A stretch of DNA of 64,000 bases from CAWBOY01 sp963790585 (GCA_963790585.1 CAWBOY010000004.1:248001-312000); one strand, 5' to 3'. Shown: positions 48,300-58,142, numbered from the stretch's first letter. Translations and numbers: made by a program. Notes: generated by a model from the letters alone, not told the origin.

Positions 48300-49745
48300 T
48301 CACGCAATCAGCTCCTTGACCACATTCCCATGCACATCCGTCAGCCGGAAATCGCGGCCGGCGTAGCGGTAGGTCAGTTTCTCGTGGTCGAATCCTAACA
48401 GATGCAGCAGGGTCGCATGGAGGTCATGGACGTGAACCTTCTTTTCGACAGCCTGGAAGCCGAACTCGTCGGTGGCTCCATGAACGGTGCCGCCTTTGAC
48501 GCCGCCGCCGGCGAGCCACATCGTGAAGCCGTGATGGTTGTGGTCGCGGCCATTGATCTTGCCAGCGTTGGAGCCTGGAGTCGGCATCTCTACGGTCGGC
48601 GTGCGCCCGAATTCTCCACCCCAGATGACGAGCGTATCTTCCAACATGCCGCGCTGTTTCAAATCTTTCAGCAATGCCCCGATGGCCTGATCGCAGTCCT
48701 TGGCAAGGCGGCGATGGTTTACCTCAATGTCGTCGTGATTGTCCCAGGGTTGGCCTTCGCCGGTCCAAACCTGCACGAAGCGGACACCCTTTTCCAATAG
48801 GCGGCGGGCAATCAAAAGCTGACGCGCCTGCTGACCTTCGCCATACATCTCGCGGACGTACAACGGTTCCCGGCTGATGTCAAAGGCATCGCTCGCATCG
48901 GATTGCATGCGATAGGCCAGCTCGAATGATTGGATCCGCGCCTCCAGCTGGGCATCCTGGGCCCGCTTGGCCTGGTGACGTTCGTTGAGCTGACGCAGCA
49001 GATCGAGCTGCCGTCGTTGCTCCGGCATCGTCGCGGATCGGCTCTTGATATTTTCGATCAGCTTTTCGAGGTCGGTATGCTTGGTGTTGATGTAGGTACC
49101 CTGGTAGGCACCAGGCAGGAAAGCCGACTGCCAGTTCTGTGTCTCCTGGATCGGATAACCCCCAGGGCACATGGCGATGAAGCCGGGGAGATTCTGATTC
49201 TCGCTGCCCAGCCCATAGGTGACCCACGAGCCAAAACTAGGCCGGACCAGACGGGCTTCGCCGCAATTCATGAGGAGCAGGGACGGCTCATGGTTCGGCA
49301 CATCGGCGTGCATGGAGCGGATCACGCAAATATCATCAATACACGATCCGATATGAGGAAAAATTTCACTCACTTCGATGCCACTCTTACCGTAGCGGCT
49401 GAACTTGTAGGGCGAAGGGAACGCCGCTCCGGTTTTGCGCTCGGTGCGCAGGTTTTCGCGTGGCAAGAGCTTGCCGGCGTATTTCTCAAGCGACGGCTTT
49501 GGGTCGAACGAATCGACGTGCGATGGGCCGCCGTTCATGAACAAATGAATGACTCGCTTCGCCTTGCCCAGGAACTGCGGCGACCGCGGCGCCAGCGGCG
49601 ACACGGTGCGATCGACTTCGGGAGCGGCCGAAGTGAGACCCTGAGATGCCATCAATCCGGCGAAGCCGAGCGAGGCCATGCCCATGCCGGATCGGCATAA
49701 CAGCTCGCGGCGAGTGAGGGCCAAGTGTTCAAGAGAAGGGTTCAT
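48300..49745 (-). CDS. DUF1501 domain protein with Tat-type leader
   Basis: 481 residues from the ATG at 49745. The leader ALTRRELLCRSGMGMASLGF contains twin arginines, so Tat export is predicted. Family motifs are NGGPSHVDSFDPKP, PWDNHDDIEVNH, WGGEFGRTP, GRDHNHHGFTMWLAGGGVKG and HLLGFDHEKLTYRYAGRDFR. It lies 56 bases after the DUF1549/DUF1553 gene on the same strand and forms the standard pair. It is a close relative in plan of the protein at 1006-2391, but longer. Confidence 0.93.
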   Translation of the reverse strand: MNPSLEHLALTRRELLCRSGMGMASLGFAGLMASQGLTSAAPEVDRTVSPLAPRSPQFLGKAKRVIHLFMNGGPSHVDSFDPKPSLEKYAGKLLPRENLRTERKTGAAFPSPYKFSRYGKSGIEVSEIFPHIGSCIDDICVIRSMHADVPNHEPSLLLMNCGEARLVRPSFGSWVTYGLGSENQNLPGFIAMCPGGYPIQETQNWQSAFLPGAYQGTYINTKHTDLEKLIENIKSRSATMPEQRRQLDLLRQLNERHQAKRAQDAQLEARIQSFELAYRMQSDASDAFDISREPLYVREMYGEGQQARQLLIARRLLEKGVRFVQVWTGEGQPWDNHDDIEVNHRRLAKDCDQAIGALLKDLKQRGMLEDTLVIWGGEFGRTPTVEMPTPGSNAGKINGRDHNHHGFTMWLAGGGVKGGTVHGATDEFGFQAVEKKVHVHDLHATLLHLLGFDHEKLTYRYAGRDFRLTDVHGNVVKELIA

Positions 49746-49801
49746 GACACGAATCTCCGGTTGGAGGCAAATACAGGTCTGCACGGCGTCGCAGTGGCAA
49801 C

Positions 49802-52615
49802 TCAATCCACAAACGCGAACTCGTTTGACAGCAATAACACCTGGGCATAGCGTTCCCATGGTGTCAGTTTCGCTTGGGCTTCGGTTTGCGGAGCCGCCGT
49901 CAGGAATTGGCGTGCGGCAACCTTTTCCTCGGGCTCGGGCAAGCGGCCAAAGGCGATCTGGTACATGCGCTCGATCCTGGCCTCGTCCGTGGGCAAGGCC
50001 GTCACATCGGCTCGCGCGGCGAAGGCTTTGGCCATCTCCAGCGTAAAGGGACTATTGAGCAAAAACAGCGCCTGTTGCGGCACTGTCGTCTGATAGCGCT
50101 GCGATGTACTCGAGTCGGGGCTGGCGAAGTCGAAGGTGCGGAAGATGCCAGGGAGATTTTGCCGTTCGACGAAGGCGTAGATCGTGCGCCGGCGAGCGAT
50201 TGGCGTGAGGACCGTAATGTCATCGCCGGGGCCGCCCATCGTGAGATCGAGCCGGCCCGAGGCGGCGAGCAGGTTGTCGCGGAGGCCCTCGAACTCCAAG
50301 CGATGGCGGTTTTGGTGGCTCAATAAGCGGTTTTCTGGGTCGACCAGTCGCGTGCGCTCATCCGATTCACTGATCTGCCGATATGTATTGGACAGCAGGA
50401 TCTCGCGGTGCAGCTTCTTGATCGACCAGCCGTTGTCCATGAATTTCGAAGCGAGGTAGTCGAGTAGCTCCGGATGCGTCGGCACGTCGCCGCGTAGACC
50501 GAAGTCTCCCGGTGTTCTTACCAGTCCTTGTCCGAAATGGTGCTGCCAAACGCGATTGACTAGGACGCGCGCCGTCAGCGGATTGTCTCTGCTGGCAATC
50601 GCCTGGGCCAATTCGAGCCGGCCGCTGCCCTTGTTGAAGGAGGTCCGCTTTTCGCCGGTGAGGACCTCGAGGAAGCGCCGTGGCGCCACTTCGCCCTGGT
50701 TGCCCGGATTGCCACGAACCAAGATACGCGAGTCATGGGGATTCGGCGCATCATTGAGAACCATCGCCCGAGGCGGAGCGCCGGGCGCTGTCGCCTTCCA
50801 ATTATCGACCTTTTTCTTCAGATCCGTGATCTTGTCGCGCCGATCCCGGCCCATGAATCGCTCACTGCCTTCGAGCGGAATGTTGGCAGGCGACTTGTCG
50901 CTATAGAGAACCTGGCGCAAAGCCTCTTGGTCGGCGTGCGAGAGTGCTTTCGGCGCTGTCGTTTTCTTATCTGCCGCGGATTTGAGCGCTGCCTGCCAAT
51001 CCATTTCCACGCCTGCAAACGCCGCGGTGTAACATTTGGCCACGTCTTTCAGAGACTTCGGCGACACGTCAGCGAGGGCCTCGGCTATCAAGGGATTGAT
51101 CGGCTTTTTAGGATCCGCATTCAGCACGATCTGGTTGATTATCTCCGGCGCCTTCTTTTCAAACTCGGCGGTCGGAAGCGCCGCGACGGCAAACCACGGC
51201 TGAAACACCGGGTCATGCGTTTTACCTGCCTGGGTTAGAAAGGCCTTCCAACGCATCAACAGCGCATTGTTCAGGTCCGCCTTGGCCAATTCCGGAGCGG
51301 CTTTGTCAGCTCCCGACCGTTCGGAATCACGGACGCCGAGGAGATAATCTCCCACATGCTCCCGAACTTTTTTGAGCAGCTCGGCATGGCTCGTCTTGAA
51401 ATACTCGTCGACCTTCGCCTGGCGGACTGCCAACTCTTTCTCGAACACTGCCATCGCCGCTGTTTGCTCCGGCTTGCCGATGAGCGGCAGCTCCTTGGGC
51501 TCTGTCGAGCTCGAAAAGACGCCGTAGAGCGAGTAGTAATCCTTGGTCGGAATCGGATCGAACTTATGGTCGTGACAGCGGGCGCAGGCAACGGTCAGCC
51601 CCTGCAGACCGCGCATGGTCACGTCGATGCGATCGTCGATGATGTCATGAGTATTGTTGAGGAAACGCCGCCCCAGCGTCAGATAGCCCATGGCCGCCAG
51701 GGGACGTTTGTCGTCGCCGAGCGGCAGCTGATCCGCCGCCAATTGTTGCAAAATAAACTGGTCGTAAGGCAAATCTTCGTTGAACGAACGAATGACATAA
51801 TCGCGATAGGTGTACGAATAAGGAAAGCGCCGCTCCTCAGTGAAGACGTAGCCCTTGGTATCCGCGTACCGAGCCAAATCGAGCCAATGCCGTCCCCAAC
51901 GTTCGCCATAGCGCGGCGAGGCGAGCAGGCGATCGATCAACTTTTCGTAAGAATCAGGTGCTAGGTCTGCGACAAAGGCTTCGACTTCATCGGGCGTCGG
52001 CGGCAAGCCGATGAGGTCGAAAGAAACGCGGCGAATGATCGTGCGCCGATCCGCTGCCACGGACGGCTTCAAACCCTTGGGCTCCAGTCCAGCAAGAATA
52101 AACGCATCGATCGGCGCTTTGGCCCATTCGCGATCGGTTACGAGCGGAATGGCTGGTTTTTTCACGGGCTGAAAGGCCCAGTGACTCTGTCGTACATCGG
52201 CGATCTTGGCCGGGCCCTTGACGACGTCGTTCTCCGGCCATGGGGCGCCCATCTTTACCCAATCGGCAAAGGCAGCCAGGGCCGCGTCATTCAACTTAGC
52301 CTTGGGCGGCATCTTTGGAGCGTCGTCTTCACCGCGATAATGGATCGTGCGGATGAGCAGGCTCTTCTCCGGCTTGCCGGGAACGACCGCCGGGCCCGAA
52401 TCGCCGCCCTTGAGCACGGAAGCGAGCGAATCGAGCCGCAGGGCTCCCTTTTGCTTTTCCGCACCGTGGCAAGACTGGCAATTCTCGACCAACAACGGCC
52501 GGACCTTCTTTTCAAAGAACTCGATCGCTTCGGGGTTTGGACGCTCCGGCTTTTTGCTGTCGACAGCCTGCGCGGGGAGTAGGCTAGCGCCAAGAAGAAA
52601 AATCGTCGTTATCAT
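49802..52615 (-). CDS. PSCyt1-DUF1549-DUF1553 protein
   Basis: 937 residues, a complete member. Signal peptide MITTIFLLGASLLPAQA, then a PSCyt1 cytochrome-like domain (VRPLLVENCQSCHG, with CxxCH, and MPPKAKLND), DUF1549/PSCyt2 (FIRRVSFDLIGLPPTPDEVE type; GERWGRHWLDLARYADTKG; VACARCHDHKFDPIP) and DUF1553/PSD1 (DNPLTARVLVNRVWQHHFGQ; TTVPQQALFLLNSPF). A spacer of about 300 residues with coiled-coil character separates the last two. It is the first gene of a pair with DUF1501. A redox or surface role is suggested by the haem motifs but not proven. Confidence 0.94.
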   Translation of the reverse strand: MITTIFLLGASLLPAQAVDSKKPERPNPEAIEFFEKKVRPLLVENCQSCHGAEKQKGALRLDSLASVLKGGDSGPAVVPGKPEKSLLIRTIHYRGEDDAPKMPPKAKLNDAALAAFADWVKMGAPWPENDVVKGPAKIADVRQSHWAFQPVKKPAIPLVTDREWAKAPIDAFILAGLEPKGLKPSVAADRRTIIRRVSFDLIGLPPTPDEVEAFVADLAPDSYEKLIDRLLASPRYGERWGRHWLDLARYADTKGYVFTEERRFPYSYTYRDYVIRSFNEDLPYDQFILQQLAADQLPLGDDKRPLAAMGYLTLGRRFLNNTHDIIDDRIDVTMRGLQGLTVACARCHDHKFDPIPTKDYYSLYGVFSSSTEPKELPLIGKPEQTAAMAVFEKELAVRQAKVDEYFKTSHAELLKKVREHVGDYLLGVRDSERSGADKAAPELAKADLNNALLMRWKAFLTQAGKTHDPVFQPWFAVAALPTAEFEKKAPEIINQIVLNADPKKPINPLIAEALADVSPKSLKDVAKCYTAAFAGVEMDWQAALKSAADKKTTAPKALSHADQEALRQVLYSDKSPANIPLEGSERFMGRDRRDKITDLKKKVDNWKATAPGAPPRAMVLNDAPNPHDSRILVRGNPGNQGEVAPRRFLEVLTGEKRTSFNKGSGRLELAQAIASRDNPLTARVLVNRVWQHHFGQGLVRTPGDFGLRGDVPTHPELLDYLASKFMDNGWSIKKLHREILLSNTYRQISESDERTRLVDPENRLLSHQNRHRLEFEGLRDNLLAASGRLDLTMGGPGDDITVLTPIARRRTIYAFVERQNLPGIFRTFDFASPDSSTSQRYQTTVPQQALFLLNSPFTLEMAKAFAARADVTALPTDEARIERMYQIAFGRLPEPEEKVAARQFLTAAPQTEAQAKLTPWERYAQVLLLSNEFAFVD

Positions 52616-52929
52616 GAAAAGTCATTCCCTGGCAGGTAGGGCAAGCAAGGCGGGCAAATGCGATTCTGGCGGGAGAGTCACCAACCCTATTATGCACGGC
52701 GAGGCGGTGATAAGCGAGAGGTTATCCGATGAAATTCGTCGGAGAGTAGCTTGTTGGCATTTTCAGGAGCCGGAGCCGGTCAGCGGTCGGAAAGCATTAG
52801 ACGCTCTCGGATTTTCTCCTGTCGCTGACCGCTCCTGGCTCCTGAAGGCTCTCCAGCCGCTGACGCTCCTTGTATAATACCTTGCTAAGTACATCATGCA
52901 CCTGATCGACATTTGAGACCCTGATTGTA
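52616..52929. other. Divergent intergenic region
   Basis: 314 bases between the DUF1553 gene (minus) and the U32 peptidase gene (plus). Its one notable item is an inverted repeat at 52762-52846. No gene is seen; both promoters should lie here. Confidence 0.5.
52762..52846. repeat. Inverted repeat upstream of U32 peptidase
   Basis: Arms 52762-52785 and 52823-52846 (TTCAGGAGCCGGAGCCGGTC... and complement) pair over 24 bases with two or three mismatches around a 37-base loop. Not similar to the other repeat families in the window. Confidence 0.75.
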
Positions 52930-55587
52930 ATGAATTCGCGCACGCTCAGTTTACCCGTCGTCGGGCCGCAGCCGACGGCGCCGACCTGGCAAGGCCTGAC
53001 GGCGGCTTCGTTGCCGGAACCGGAAGCGCCGCAAGGCGTCTACGCCCTTGGCGTCGAGACTGCGCCGCTGCCGATCTTCGGCTCGGAATTCGACGCACGC
53101 CCCGTCGAACTGTTCGCGCCCGCCGGCGGACCAGACGCGGCCTTCGCGGCGTTTCATTACGGTGCGGATGCCATCTATCTCGGGTTGAAGAAATTCTCGG
53201 CTCGTGCCGAAGCAGAGAACTTCACGCTCGAAGAGCTGACCGAAGTCGTCGCCTACGCTCATAGCCTGCAACCGCGGCGGCGCGTCTTCGTCACGATCAA
53301 CACCTTGATTCGCCAGGATGAGTTGATCGAGTTGGTCGAATGTTTGGCGGCACTCGTCAATATTGGCGTCGATGCCATCATCATGCAGGACCTGGGCGTC
53401 TATCATCTGGTGCGGCGCTATTTTCCCGAGATCGAATTACACGCCAGCACGCAGATGGCTGTCCACAATCGCGCGGGCGCTGAGGCGCTGCGGCAAATGG
53501 GCTTCCAACGAGCCGTGCTCGCGCGGGAGCTAACGTTTGAAGAGGTCAACGACGTCACGGCCGAGTCGGGCATCGAGACCGAAGTCTTCATTCACGGCGC
53601 CCTTTGTTATTCCTACAGCGGGCTCTGTCTCTTCTCGGCACAGACGCTCGGCCGCAGCGGCAATCGTGGTAAGTGTTCCTATTCTTGCCGCGATTCGTTC
53701 GAGGTTCAGGCGCTCCCGAGACACTGCGCGATGGCTCCGCCGTCAAACGCGACCCGGGCACGGGCTTCCCGTTCTCGATGAAGGACCTGGCTCTACCAGA
53801 CCATATCCCGGCGCGTGCAGGCGCTGGTGTGTCGTGCTTCAAGGTGGAAGGCCGCAAAAAGTCGCCGCTTTATGTCGCCACGACGACCGATTATTATCGC
53901 CGCCTGATCGACGGCGAGCTGCCGCGCGAAGAGCGAGCGGAGCGCGAAGCCGATATGCAGACGGTCTTCAGCCGACCCTGGACGCCGCTCTTTTTGCAGT
54001 CGCATCGTGACAAAGAGGTAGCCGATCGCGACACCGTCGGGCATCGCGGCACGCTCGTCGGGCATGTCGAAGAGGTCCGCGGTCGGGGCGAGTTTGCTCG
54101 GCTCTGTTTCCGCACCTCACGCGCCTTGGAACGACACGACGGCCTGCAAGTCGATCTGCCGATTCTCGGCAAGCCGTTTGGCTTCGCGATCGATCACCTT
54201 TACCTGAATGGGCCGCGCCGTTCGTCTGAAGTGATCCAGGCTCCGGCCGGCGCTTTCGTCGAAGTTGGGCTGCCGGTCGATCACCCTGAATTGCCGCCAG
54301 GGGCGGCGGTTTATTGCTCCTCCTCCCAGCAAGTGAAGCAGCGCTATCGCCATTCACGGCCTAAACCGGGGCTCTACCGCGTTCGCCAGCCGATCGGCGT
54401 CGTCGTGACCTTCGAGCGCGACCGAGATGCGGGCGGTCGCTTCTATCACGGGTGGTCAGGAAGTGTCGTGCGTCGTTTCTGGACCTTGCACGCCGGCGCG
54501 TGATCGGGCGGCAATCGAGATAGCGGCGCGCGAGGCGTTCAGCAAATGGGGTGACACGGCGTTGTCACTCGATTCGTTCCGTTTGGAGAACCCCGATGGT
54601 TTGTTCGCCCCAGTCTCTCGTCTCAACGCCCTCCGCCGCGAGCTGACAAGCAGCGTCGAATCAGCGCTCGAAGCCCGCCGGACGCAACGAATCGAGCGCG
54701 TTCTTGCCGAAGCCTGTCCGCCGAAGCAAAAGGTCGCCCGCCGCGCGGATGGCTTTCGCTGGTCGATCAAGATCGATCAGATCGGCTTCGTGGATGCGTT
54801 TGAGCCAGCGGACTGGCTCGGCGTCGACGAACTGATCGTCGACATCGCGCGCGATCATCCGACTCTGCTCGTGGAGAAGCTCGAACAGTTGGCGACCACA
54901 ATAGGCCGCGAGCGCATTAGGCTGGCGCTGCCGGCGCTGACGCGTAAATGGGAGGACAACGGCATTCGCCATAAGATCGAACGGCTTCGCGCCGCGGGCT
55001 GGACCAAGTGGGAAGCCGCCAATCTTTCGGCCTGGAGCTTCCTTGGGATCGATCCGACGACGCCATCCACGACGCTCGACATCGCCACCGATTGGTCGGT
55101 TTACGTCATCAACCGCATGGCCGCGCGGCAACTTCTCCACATGGGCGTGAGCCGATTCGCTTTGTCGCCGGAAGACGGCCTCGAAAATGTGACCACCCTC
55201 TTGGCGGAATTTGGCTCGAGAGCCGTGCTGATCGTGCATCAGGATACGCCGTTGTTCGTCGCCGAGTCGTGTGCCTATGCGAATCTGATCGGCGGCTGTC
55301 CCGGCAAGGCGAATTGCAAGTTCGAGAGCATGGAGATGGAATCGAGCCACGGCGAGCGGGTGACCGCGCTCGATTATCACTGCCGCACGATCGTCCTCAA
55401 TCAAGGGGCGTTTTGCTTGTCGCCGCGCCTCGGCGAACTGGCGGCGCGCGGGGCCATGGCGCTGCGGGCCGATTTTATCTATCGAAATTATGCGCCGGAC
55501 GTAGTCCGGCAGCGCTGGCGGCTGGTGCGGGCGGGCAAAGCCATCCCCGGCGGCCATTCGGCGAATTTCGAGAAGGGGATGTTATAG
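52930..55587 (+). CDS. Peptidase U32 family protein (two compensating frame breaks)
   Basis: About 885 residues. The U32 core is clear: PVELFAPAGGPDAAFAAFHYGA, then the signature TEVFIHGALCYSYSGLCLFS and RGKCSYSCRD, whose Cys residues probably bind an iron-sulfur cluster; a DUF3656-like middle and a second U32-like part (VDAFEPADWLGVDELIVDIA; NLIGGCPGKANCKFES) follow. The middle segment, about 53705-54420, lies in another frame and both junctions preserve family text (KDLALPDHIP; EMRAVASITGGQEV). Members act in tRNA/rRNA hydroxylation (RlhA, TrhP) or collagen degradation; the long form is nearer RlhA. Upstream leader of about 50 residues is unusual. Confidence 0.87.
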
Positions 55588-55607
55588 GACGGGGCCTTGT
55601 GCTGGCG

Positions 55608-55839
55608 TTTTTCGCCCCGGTAGGGGCAAAGGATTGTAGCCACGGGTGGAGCGAAGCGCAACCCGTGGTAGGCTGTAGTGTAGGTTGTCTTTCGCCCCGG
55701 AGGGGCGATGGATTCCATCGCCCCTCCGGGGCGAAAGACACGCAAATCGCACTCAAACCACGGGTTACGCTGCGCACGCCTCGCGGCGGGCTTCGCTTCA
55801 CCCGTGGCTACAGCCCTTCGCCCCTGCCGGGGCGAAAAA
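55608..55839. repeat. Nested palindrome, TTCGCCCCGG type
   Basis: The inner unit is perfect: arms 55687-55711 and 55715-55739 (GTCTTTCGCCCCGGAGGGGC... and complement) with a three-base loop. The outer arms run from TTTTTCGCCCCGG at 55608 with TAGCCACGGGTGGAGCGAAG to the complementary ...GCTTCACCCGTGGCTACAG and CCGGGGCGAAAAA at 55839, with some insertions. A second region of shared words is ACCCGTGG/CCACGGGT. It has no coding capacity and may end both convergent transcripts. Confidence 0.88.
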
Positions 55840-55871
55840 CAGGTTCGATGCCTTAAGATGCGTATGGCGTC

Positions 55872-55890
55872 AGAGTACCGACCCCGGCCA
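55872..55890. repeat. GAGTACCGACCCCGGCCAC word shared with 32.4 kb
   Basis: Identical to part of the right arm of the palindrome at 32396-32489. It occurs here without its partner arm, so it may be a remnant. Confidence 0.6.
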
Positions 55891-55952
55891 CGGCGCATCG
55901 GCACGTTGGAAACGTGCCGCCACAAGCTTTATTGGACAATCTCAAGAGACCG

Positions 55953-56354
55953 TTACCAGATCATTAGTCCTTGCAGACGCTTCAATACCGACTCCAGGCC
56001 ATCCGGGTCGATCGGTTTGGTGAGGTGAAGGTCAATGCCGCTCGCGCGGGAATGGCAGCGGTCGCATTCTTGGCCGTAGCCCGTCACCGCGATGAGAAAC
56101 GGACGCTTTCCGCATTGGCACGGAACCACTCGCTCGGCAACCTCCCAGCCATTCATACCACCAGGCAGGCGAATCTCCAAAAGCGCCACATCGTAGTGGC
56201 GACTGTTCAGGCGTTCGTGCGCACCTAAACCAGTGTCGGCGACCTCCACTTCGTGCCCACAAAGTCTCAGCAACAGAGCCATGCTCTCGGCGCAATCGGC
56301 ATTGTCGTCGATGACGAGGATCGACAACCCTGCTTTCCTGTTGGGTAAGCACAT
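55953..56354 (-). CDS. Single-domain response regulator with Glu at the phosphorylation site
   Basis: 133 residues, one receiver domain and no output domain. The acidic pair is in LVIDDNADCAESMALLLR (Asp16, Asp17), the Thr switch in LIAVTGYGQ, and the Lys in LHLTKPIDPDGL. Where receivers have the phosphorylatable Asp (VLLDI), this one reads VALLEIRLPGG, so position 60 is Glu (GAG). A single-base change would make Asp, so it may be an error or a real phospho-mimic. The CQCGKRP and CDRC stretch is also unusual. No histidine kinase is adjacent. Confidence 0.83.
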   Translation of the reverse strand: MCLPNRKAGLSILVIDDNADCAESMALLLRLCGHEVEVADTGLGAHERLNSRHYDVALLEIRLPGGMNGWEVAERVVPCQCGKRPFLIAVTGYGQECDRCHSRASGIDLHLTKPIDPDGLESVLKRLQGLMIW

Positions 56355-56769
56355 TGTCCGCCTGACATTCTAAATAGGTGATACGAGGGGCTCCGCCCGT
56401 TACTCTGAATCCCTCCTTGCACCTTGTGCTGGGAACAAGATGTTTTTGGTGCTTAGACTCCTATTTATTGTGTCGAGCGCGCGAAAACTGTCAGCACGTT
56501 TTCGTACCAAAACAGCGAAATTTCATTGGTTTTTTGGATTGTCGCAAGCCGTTTGTCAGCAAAGATTTACTAGAAAATAGGATCGATCAAAATGCCATTG
56601 CAAGAAACGTCGTAGAATGTAAAGTTGGCTCCATGAGCAGCGAAAATAACCTCGTTTTTGAATTTGGTTCTGTCGGAAGTCAGAAACTATCACCTTCCCT
56701 GCGCGACAGACTTCTTTTTAGTCGGCCCGGGGGCCTTCGGTGGTCCTTTCTAGGATATCGAGGCCCTTG
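56355..56769. other. Lower-GC leader region upstream of the Crp/Fnr gene
   Basis: 415 bases between divergent genes. It is visibly poorer in GC than its surroundings, with T-rich runs near 56520-56545. An open frame runs through it on the plus strand, but its text resembles no family and I do not call it a gene. It should hold the promoter of the regulator and that of the response regulator. Confidence 0.45.
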
Positions 56770-57495
56770 ATGGCAAACAGCGACACTCCCTACATTGGGC
56801 TCCCCGGCAATCGACTTCTGGCACTGTTGCCGGCGGCCGAGCTTCAGCGTCTAGGTCCAGCGCTTCGGCTCACCCCATTCAAATTAAAACAGGTTCTCTA
56901 CAAGGCCCGTGGTCCGATCGATTACGTTTACTTCCCCATGAGCGGCATCATTTCGGCGATGACCGTGATGTCGGATGGCGACGCCATCGAAGTAGCGACG
57001 ATCGGCAACGAGGGGGTGGCCGGATTGACGGCGTTTATCGGCGGCGCATCCTCGCCCTATGAGGTGATGGTCCAAGTCGCTGGCGAAGGTCTGCGCATGA
57101 AAGCTGACGTCTTTATGGAGGAGGCCAAGCACGACGGCCCGCTGCGACAAATCCTCGTCCGCTACAACACTGCCTTCGCGCTTCAAGTCGCCTATGCCGT
57201 CGCCTGCAATGGGCTGCACACGATCGACAAACGTTGCTGCCGTTGGCTGCTTATGACACAGGATCGCGTCGGCTCCAATGTTCTGCCGCTGACCCATGAG
57301 TTTCTGGCGATTATGTTGGGTGTGCGGCGCGCTAGCGTGACCGATGTGTTACTTCCCTTGCAAAAAAGTGGCGTGATCAACAACAGGCGGGGTCAGATCG
57401 AGATTGTGAATCGCGCCGCCCTCGAAGTCCAGGCGTGCGAATGTTACGCAGCCGTCGCCGCCGAGTTCTCCCGTCTTTTCGAAGAATTGGCGTGA
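56770..57495 (+). CDS. Crp/Fnr-family transcriptional regulator
   Basis: 241 residues from the ATG at 56770. The N-terminal cyclic-nucleotide-binding-like domain is visible (VLYKARGPIDYVYFPMSGI, then IEVATIGNEGVAGL), and the C-terminal winged helix begins near LTHEFLAIMLGVRRASVTDV and continues LQKSGVINNRRGQIEIVNRA. It lacks the usual RxS cAMP pocket and the Fnr cluster cysteines; residues like CCRW (near 158) are not in the Fnr pattern. Such proteins are frequent in planctomycetes and related to stress responses. Target genes cannot be told. Confidence 0.88.
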   Translation: MANSDTPYIGLPGNRLLALLPAAELQRLGPALRLTPFKLKQVLYKARGPIDYVYFPMSGIISAMTVMSDGDAIEVATIGNEGVAGLTAFIGGASSPYEVMVQVAGEGLRMKADVFMEEAKHDGPLRQILVRYNTAFALQVAYAVACNGLHTIDKRCCRWLLMTQDRVGSNVLPLTHEFLAIMLGVRRASVTDVLLPLQKSGVINNRRGQIEIVNRAALEVQACECYAAVAAEFSRLFEELA

Positions 57496-57526
57496 ACCGC
57501 CGAACCGGTCACTGGGAAACCTTACC

Positions 57527-57585
57527 AGCCCCAAGCGCAAGCGCTGGGTTCTTTGACACCGAACCCCGCGCTTGCGCTTGGGGCT
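57527..57585. repeat. GCCCCAAGCGCAAGCG palindrome
   Basis: Arms 57527-57551 and 57561-57585 (AGCCCCAAGCGCAAGCGCTG... and complement) pair over 25 bases with two mismatches and a nine-base loop. A single-arm relative (CAGCCCCAAGGCGCAAGCGG) is at 12331-12350. It follows the Crp/Fnr gene and could be its terminator. Confidence 0.83.
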
Positions 57586-57652
57586 TGTAGCGCTCCAGGC
57601 CGGCGCGTTTTAGCCGGCATCGTCAATAAATCCCACTTCTCTCAGAAATTCC

Positions 57653-57680
57653 TTGACAATTCAGACAACTCGTCTTAATC
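57653..57680 (+). promoter_or_regulatory. Possible promoter of the blaI operon
   Basis: TTGACA at 57653-57658 is followed 16 bases later by TTAATC, a weak -10 box, about 30 bases before the blaI start. As BlaI-type repressors usually control their own operon, an operator is expected in this region, but I see no clear dyad of the TACA-TGTA type. Confidence 0.3.
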
Positions 57681-57712
57681 TCATCCTGACACCTTACTCA
57701 TCAGGCTGAATT

Positions 57713-58130
57713 ATGGACCCGATGCTACCCGACGTAACCGATGCGGAACTGGCCGTGCTCCAGACTTTGTGGCAGTTGGGCACGGCCTCGATACGGCAGT
57801 TGACGGATCTGCTTTATCCCCAGGGGACCGCGGGGCAGTATAGCACTGTCCAAAAACTGCTGGAACGACTCGAAGCCAAGGTGCCAGCGTGTGTGGAGCG
57901 CGACCGCACTGTTTGGCCGCACCGCTTCAAGGCGGCGGTTGACCTCGAAACACTAATCGGCTGGCGGTTGCGGCGCACGGCGGAAAAACTGTGCGGCGGC
58001 TCGTTGACGCCTATCTTGATGCATTTGCTGCGAGCCGAGGAATTCAGTGCGACGGAACGACAGGAATTGCGCATCGTTTCTCAAACAGATCAAGGACCTC
58101 TCTTCTCCTCCGGGGGACGTCTCCCCTTGA
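57713..58130 (+). CDS. BlaI/MecI/CopY-type repressor (frame break near the end)
   Basis: About 138 residues. The winged-helix core is clear: VTDAELAVLQTLWQLGTASI, RQLTDLLYP and YSTVQKLLERLEAK. The C-terminal dimerisation part reads LTPILMHLLRAEEFSATERQ. The frame breaks near 58070; reading on as SFLKQIKDLSSPPGDVSP ends at TGA 58130, 12 bases before the GTG start of the M56 protein, whose ribosome site (AAAGGAG) immediately follows the stop. BlaI proteins repress their operon until cleaved on a signal from an M56-family partner; this arrangement strongly suggests that logic here. Confidence 0.87.
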
Positions 58131-58142
58131 AAGGAGTCGTTT

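Larger units (their letters stand above)
55588..55952. other. Intergenic region filled by palindromes
   Basis: 365 bases between convergent U32 peptidase and response-regulator genes, almost wholly made of repeats: the nested palindrome 55608-55839 and a word shared with the 32.4 kb palindrome (55872-55890). No gene is seen. Confidence 0.7.

Noticed and set aside
53700..54425. Programmed frameshifting in the U32 gene
   Set aside because: Two opposite breaks without a slippery site, in a window full of similar breaks, fit indel error better.
56378..56770. Possible gene upstream of the Crp/Fnr regulator
   Set aside because: The region is of lower GC and the text resembles no protein; it runs into the start of the regulator and is more likely its leader.
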